Source: Macrotrachela quadricornifera
Taxonomy: Eukaryota > Rotifera > Eurotatoria > Philodinida > Philodinidae
Length of the DNA: 64,000 nucleotides
Direction of reading: 5' to 3'
Assembly: GCA_022393335.1 (NCBI GenBank)
Contig: JAJEKB010000412.1
Span: 126,856-190,855, forward strand
Below the pieces are notes generated by a model. It saw only the letters and a list, made by a program, of their open reading frames with translations. It searched no databases and had not been told where the DNA came from. This document shows positions 61,201 through 64,000 of the stretch, piece by piece (positions within the stretch are counted from its first letter, which is position 1; each line of letters opens with the position of its first letter). Made by a program: the position numbers and the translations under genes.

Positions 61201-64000
61201 AAGTTGATGGAAAAGTTAACGATGTTACTGTACAAATCAATGAACCTGCAGAATTACGTACTAAATTTAGTGCTATACCAAAACCGACTGTTACTTGGTT
61301 TGTATAAACACACTTAACTATAAGACGAGCGAAGATAGATAAATACTTTCGACTAATATCAAGGACCATATATATATAATCCTTCATAGAAATAGTTTTT
61401 ATGAAATTTATAATTCTCATTCTCTATGATACTTTTTTTGTTTTAGGTATAAAGCAAATGATTTAAATACTCCATTAAAATCAAATGATAATATTGAAAT
61501 AAGTGAATTACCTGATGGTACAAATGTTTTAAAAATTAAAAAAACGGATTTAACAGATAGTTCACCATATATTGCTCGTGCAATAAATAAAGTTGGTGAA
61601 ATTGATTCAAAAATAAATTTAACTGTTAAAGAAGTCAAACCACAAATATTATCTGATATAACAAATGTAGCTGCTATTCGTGATGAATCAGCACAATTTA
61701 ATATAAAAGCAACAGGAAATCCTCAACCAACAATTCGTTGGTTTAAAAATGATACAGAAGAAATTCTTTCAACAAATGAAGATTATCAATTGCTTCATGA
61801 TATATCAACAGATACATTTAGTCTTAAAATAAATAAATGTAAACCTGAACATCAAGGTGATTATTCAGCTATAATAACAAATTCTGGTGGAACAATTAAA
61901 TCTAAAAAAGGTAAATTAACTGTAACAAAATCTCCTGAATTTATTGAAAAACCAACATCAATTGATATTAATGAAAATCAATTATCTGAATTTCGTGCTA
62001 AAATTGATTCTTATCCACCAGCTAAAATTACTTGGTTATTTGATGGTAAACCAGTTGTAGCTAAAGATGGTTTTGAAGTACAAACAGATCAAGCAACTGG
62101 TGCATCTATATTAGCTATTAAACAAACATTACCTAAACATGCTGGAAAAATTACAATTAAAGCTGATAATCCTTCGGGTTCAATTGAAGAAACTGTTCAA
62201 TGTTCAGTTAAAAGTAAGAAGAAAAATGAAATATAAAGGTTTATTTATTTATTTATTTTAAGCTGGACCAAAAATTACAAAGAAGCCAACCGATGTTGAA
62301 ACATTATTAAATACAGATGCTATTTTTACTATTGATGTATCTGGATCACCAAAACCGGAAATTGAATGGTAAATTTTTTTTTCTGAAGATTTATTTTCTT
62401 ACTTTTATTTAAATAAGGATTCATCGTGATAAAACAATAAAACCATCTGATAAATATGAAATAATTGAAGAAAGTTCAACCATAACTAAATTAATTATTC
62501 ATAATGTTACATCAGATGATGAATCACCAATTCATATTAAAGTTAAAAATTCTCTTGGTGAAACTGATGCAACTGTTCAACTTAAAGTACTTGGTATGTA
62601 TAAACGAATAAATCAAGAAAAAAAAAAAAATTTTTTTTTAATATTTTAAATAGAAACACCACATATTGGTCCTGAATTAACTGATCAAGAAATTACATTA
62701 AATCAACCACTTATACTTAAAACAAATGTTTATGGTCGTCCAAAAGTTGATATACAATGGTTAAAAGATCAAAAACCAATAACACCATCAGATCGTATTA
62801 AAATTGAACGTAATGGTGATGAATGTATATTAACAATTCCAAATATAAAAGAAGAAGATATTGGTACATATACATTATCAGTTAAAAATAAAGTTGGAAA
62901 AATTGATACAACATCTAAAGTTAATGTTACATCGGCATTAAAATTTAATACACAATTAAATGATTTAGATATTATACAAGGTTCAAATGGAGTTTTAACT
63001 GTTGAATGTGAAGGTGTACCTAAACCGAAATTAACTTGGTATGTTAAAAAAATTTAATAGAACTGTTTCTGTTTTTTTCTATTTGTTTTTTTGTTTTCAA
63101 AAGGTATTTTAATGATAATGAAATTAAATCTAATCAAAAAACGCGTATTGATACAAAAGGTTCAATTAGTACATTAACAATAAATAAAGCTGATATGCCT
63201 GATATTGGTGTTTATAAAGCTGTAGCTGATAATGGAAAAGAAAGAATTGAAACACAAGCAAATATTGATGTTTGTGGTACGTAGTTTTACTTTGTTTTCT
63301 TTTTTATATAAAGAATTAGATTCGCTAAATCATTAAGCACAAATATTGTATAATTTACAAATAGTTATGAATAATTGAATTGGTTGTTAACATGATGCTT
63401 TCTATTTCGTTTGTATATTAAAAAGAACATTACCGATAATAGAGTTGTTTCGATAAAACTAATTTTCTAGTCATGTAAAATCATAATACAATATCCTCCA
63501 CCTAGTAATTAAAAAGATCACTCTCAAGTTACAATTTTTAAGAAAAAAAAAAAAAATTCTCTTAATGTTCCATATATATATTATTTTAGTTAAACCGAAA
63601 GTTGATGGTAAACCTACTGATGTAACATGTTTATTAAATGAAACAGGAAAACTTAATATTAAATTTTCTGCTGTACCAAAACCAATAATTACATGGCATA
63701 ATTCTGATGGTACTGAAATAAAACCTGATGATCGTATTCAAATTATTAATGATGATAATGGACAATCAACATTAATTATTAATAATACAACAACAAAAGA
63801 TTCTCAACCATATATAGCACGTGCAACAAATAAAGTTGGATCAGTTGATGCTAAAATTAATTTAAATATTAAAGGTAAAAAAAAATAAAGAATATTTTTT
63901 TTTCTAAAAAATTTTATTTTATTATTAGAAGTCAAGCCAACATTAAAAAATGATCTTGAACCACAAACAATTAATATTGATGATGAACTTATTTATCGTC
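52244..64000 (+). CDS. Giant Ig-array muscle protein of the titin/twitchin/obscurin superfamily (3' end beyond window)
   Basis: Twenty-four exons join in frame: 52244-52411, 52477-53224, 53284-53572, 53627-53806, 53876-54872, 54938-55077, 55364-55994, 56051-56892, 56953-57519, 57582-58848, 58919-59022, 59089-59160, 59219-59903, 59964-60142, 60225-60897, 60956-61128, 61192-61297, 61447-62213, 62263-62368, 62418-62593, 62654-63038, 63104-63276, 63590-63874, 63929 onward. A possible start is the ATG at 52284; the exon is also open upstream of it. About 3250 residues are visible, with 32 complete and one partial I-set Ig domain and no fibronectin-III domain so far. After Ig10 a linker (DYKSILRKMEGL, then GPDWGKLKKGKARAKG, then a Gly/Ala/Arg-rich stretch, about 55960-56340) recalls linkers in twitchin/projectin. 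Many domains lack the core cysteines, as in intracellular sarcomeric Ig proteins. Expected role: elastic or scaffolding filament in muscle. Orthology to twitchin, titin/Sallimus or UNC-89 cannot be settled without the C-terminus. Confidence 0.88.
57238..64000 (+). repeat. Six-Ig super-repeat, three full copies and the start of a fourth
   Basis: Copies begin at KPKV motifs near 57238, 59219, 61192 and 63590. Coding lengths of the three complete copies are about 575, 570 and 571 residues. In each, the six Ig domains carry position-specific openings: A KPKV(D/E)GK..DVTV; B (I/V)KP.I..DL; C P.FI..P.S; D P.I.K.LTD.EV; E variable; F (A/S)(P/A)L.F...L.D.D followed by GIPKPTVKW-type text. Domain B ends in NPGGTIKSKK-like and domain C in KHAG..TI.A.N, in every copy. 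This resembles the higher-order repeats known from titin. Confidence 0.88.
59185..59210. repeat. TTA/ATT trinucleotide run in an intron
   Basis: Eight or so ATT units within the 58 bp intron 59161-59218 of the giant Ig gene. Confidence 0.8.

Noticed and set aside
1..64000. CRISPR arrays, operons, phage or bacterial features
   Set aside because: No regularly spaced direct repeats. All genes have spliceosomal introns or animal homologues, so the window is eukaryotic.

Overview
The window is AT-rich eukaryotic DNA and almost certainly animal. Nine multi-exon or single-exon genes can be rebuilt. Exons are joined by mostly 45-70 bp introns with GT(A)AG donors and T-rich ...TTTAG acceptors, and every reconstructed join keeps the reading frame. 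Several products have clear animal relatives (PACRG, MDM1, CAMSAP/patronin, FAM199X, RNF24/RNF122, a PRKX-like kinase and a giant Ig-repeat muscle protein). Short introns, AT-biased codons, N-filled scaffold gaps and the absence of operons suggest a spiralian. A bdelloid rotifer such as Rotaria is my best guess, but nothing here proves it.

Layout: 1-1986 no gene seen; 1987-3676 (+) PRKX-like AGC kinase; 3677-9401 gene-poor, with a 372 bp palindromic MITE at 7571-7942; 9402-11400 (-) unknown Ser/Thr-rich protein, possibly with a further 5' exon at 13975-14018; 14019-20272 gene-poor; 20273-20768 (+) RNF24/122-like membrane RING-H2 protein; 22408-23735 (-) unknown coiled-coil protein interrupted by a 400 bp gap; 24005-29910 (+) MDM1 with 16 coding exons, two of whose introns are about 1.5 kb and filled with repeat remnants; 31662-32620 (+) PACRG; 34099-34639 (+) small secreted or GPI-anchored-looking protein; 36828-41220 (-) CAMSAP-type protein with a CKK domain but no CH domain; 45280-46347 (+) FAM199X homologue in one coding exon; 48871-50566 (+) two-Ig protein running into an 863 bp gap; 52244-64000 (+) giant intracellular Ig-array protein (titin/twitchin/obscurin superfamily), open at the window end.

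Two themes stand out. First, several neighbours act on microtubules: MDM1 at centrioles, PACRG in axonemal doublets and CAMSAP at microtubule minus ends. I see no evidence of co-regulation, except that MDM1 shares a 269 bp divergent promoter region with the unknown coiled-coil gene. Second, the introns and intergenic spaces carry at least five unrelated long imperfect palindromes (fold-back elements), two of them inside introns. The giant Ig gene has a regular higher-order repeat: a six-Ig cassette of about 570-575 residues appears three times plus the start of a fourth. Introns recur inside the codon of the Ig-core tryptophan.

Limits: all gene models are read by eye from splice signals and family memory. 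No alignment, expression data or repeat library was available.
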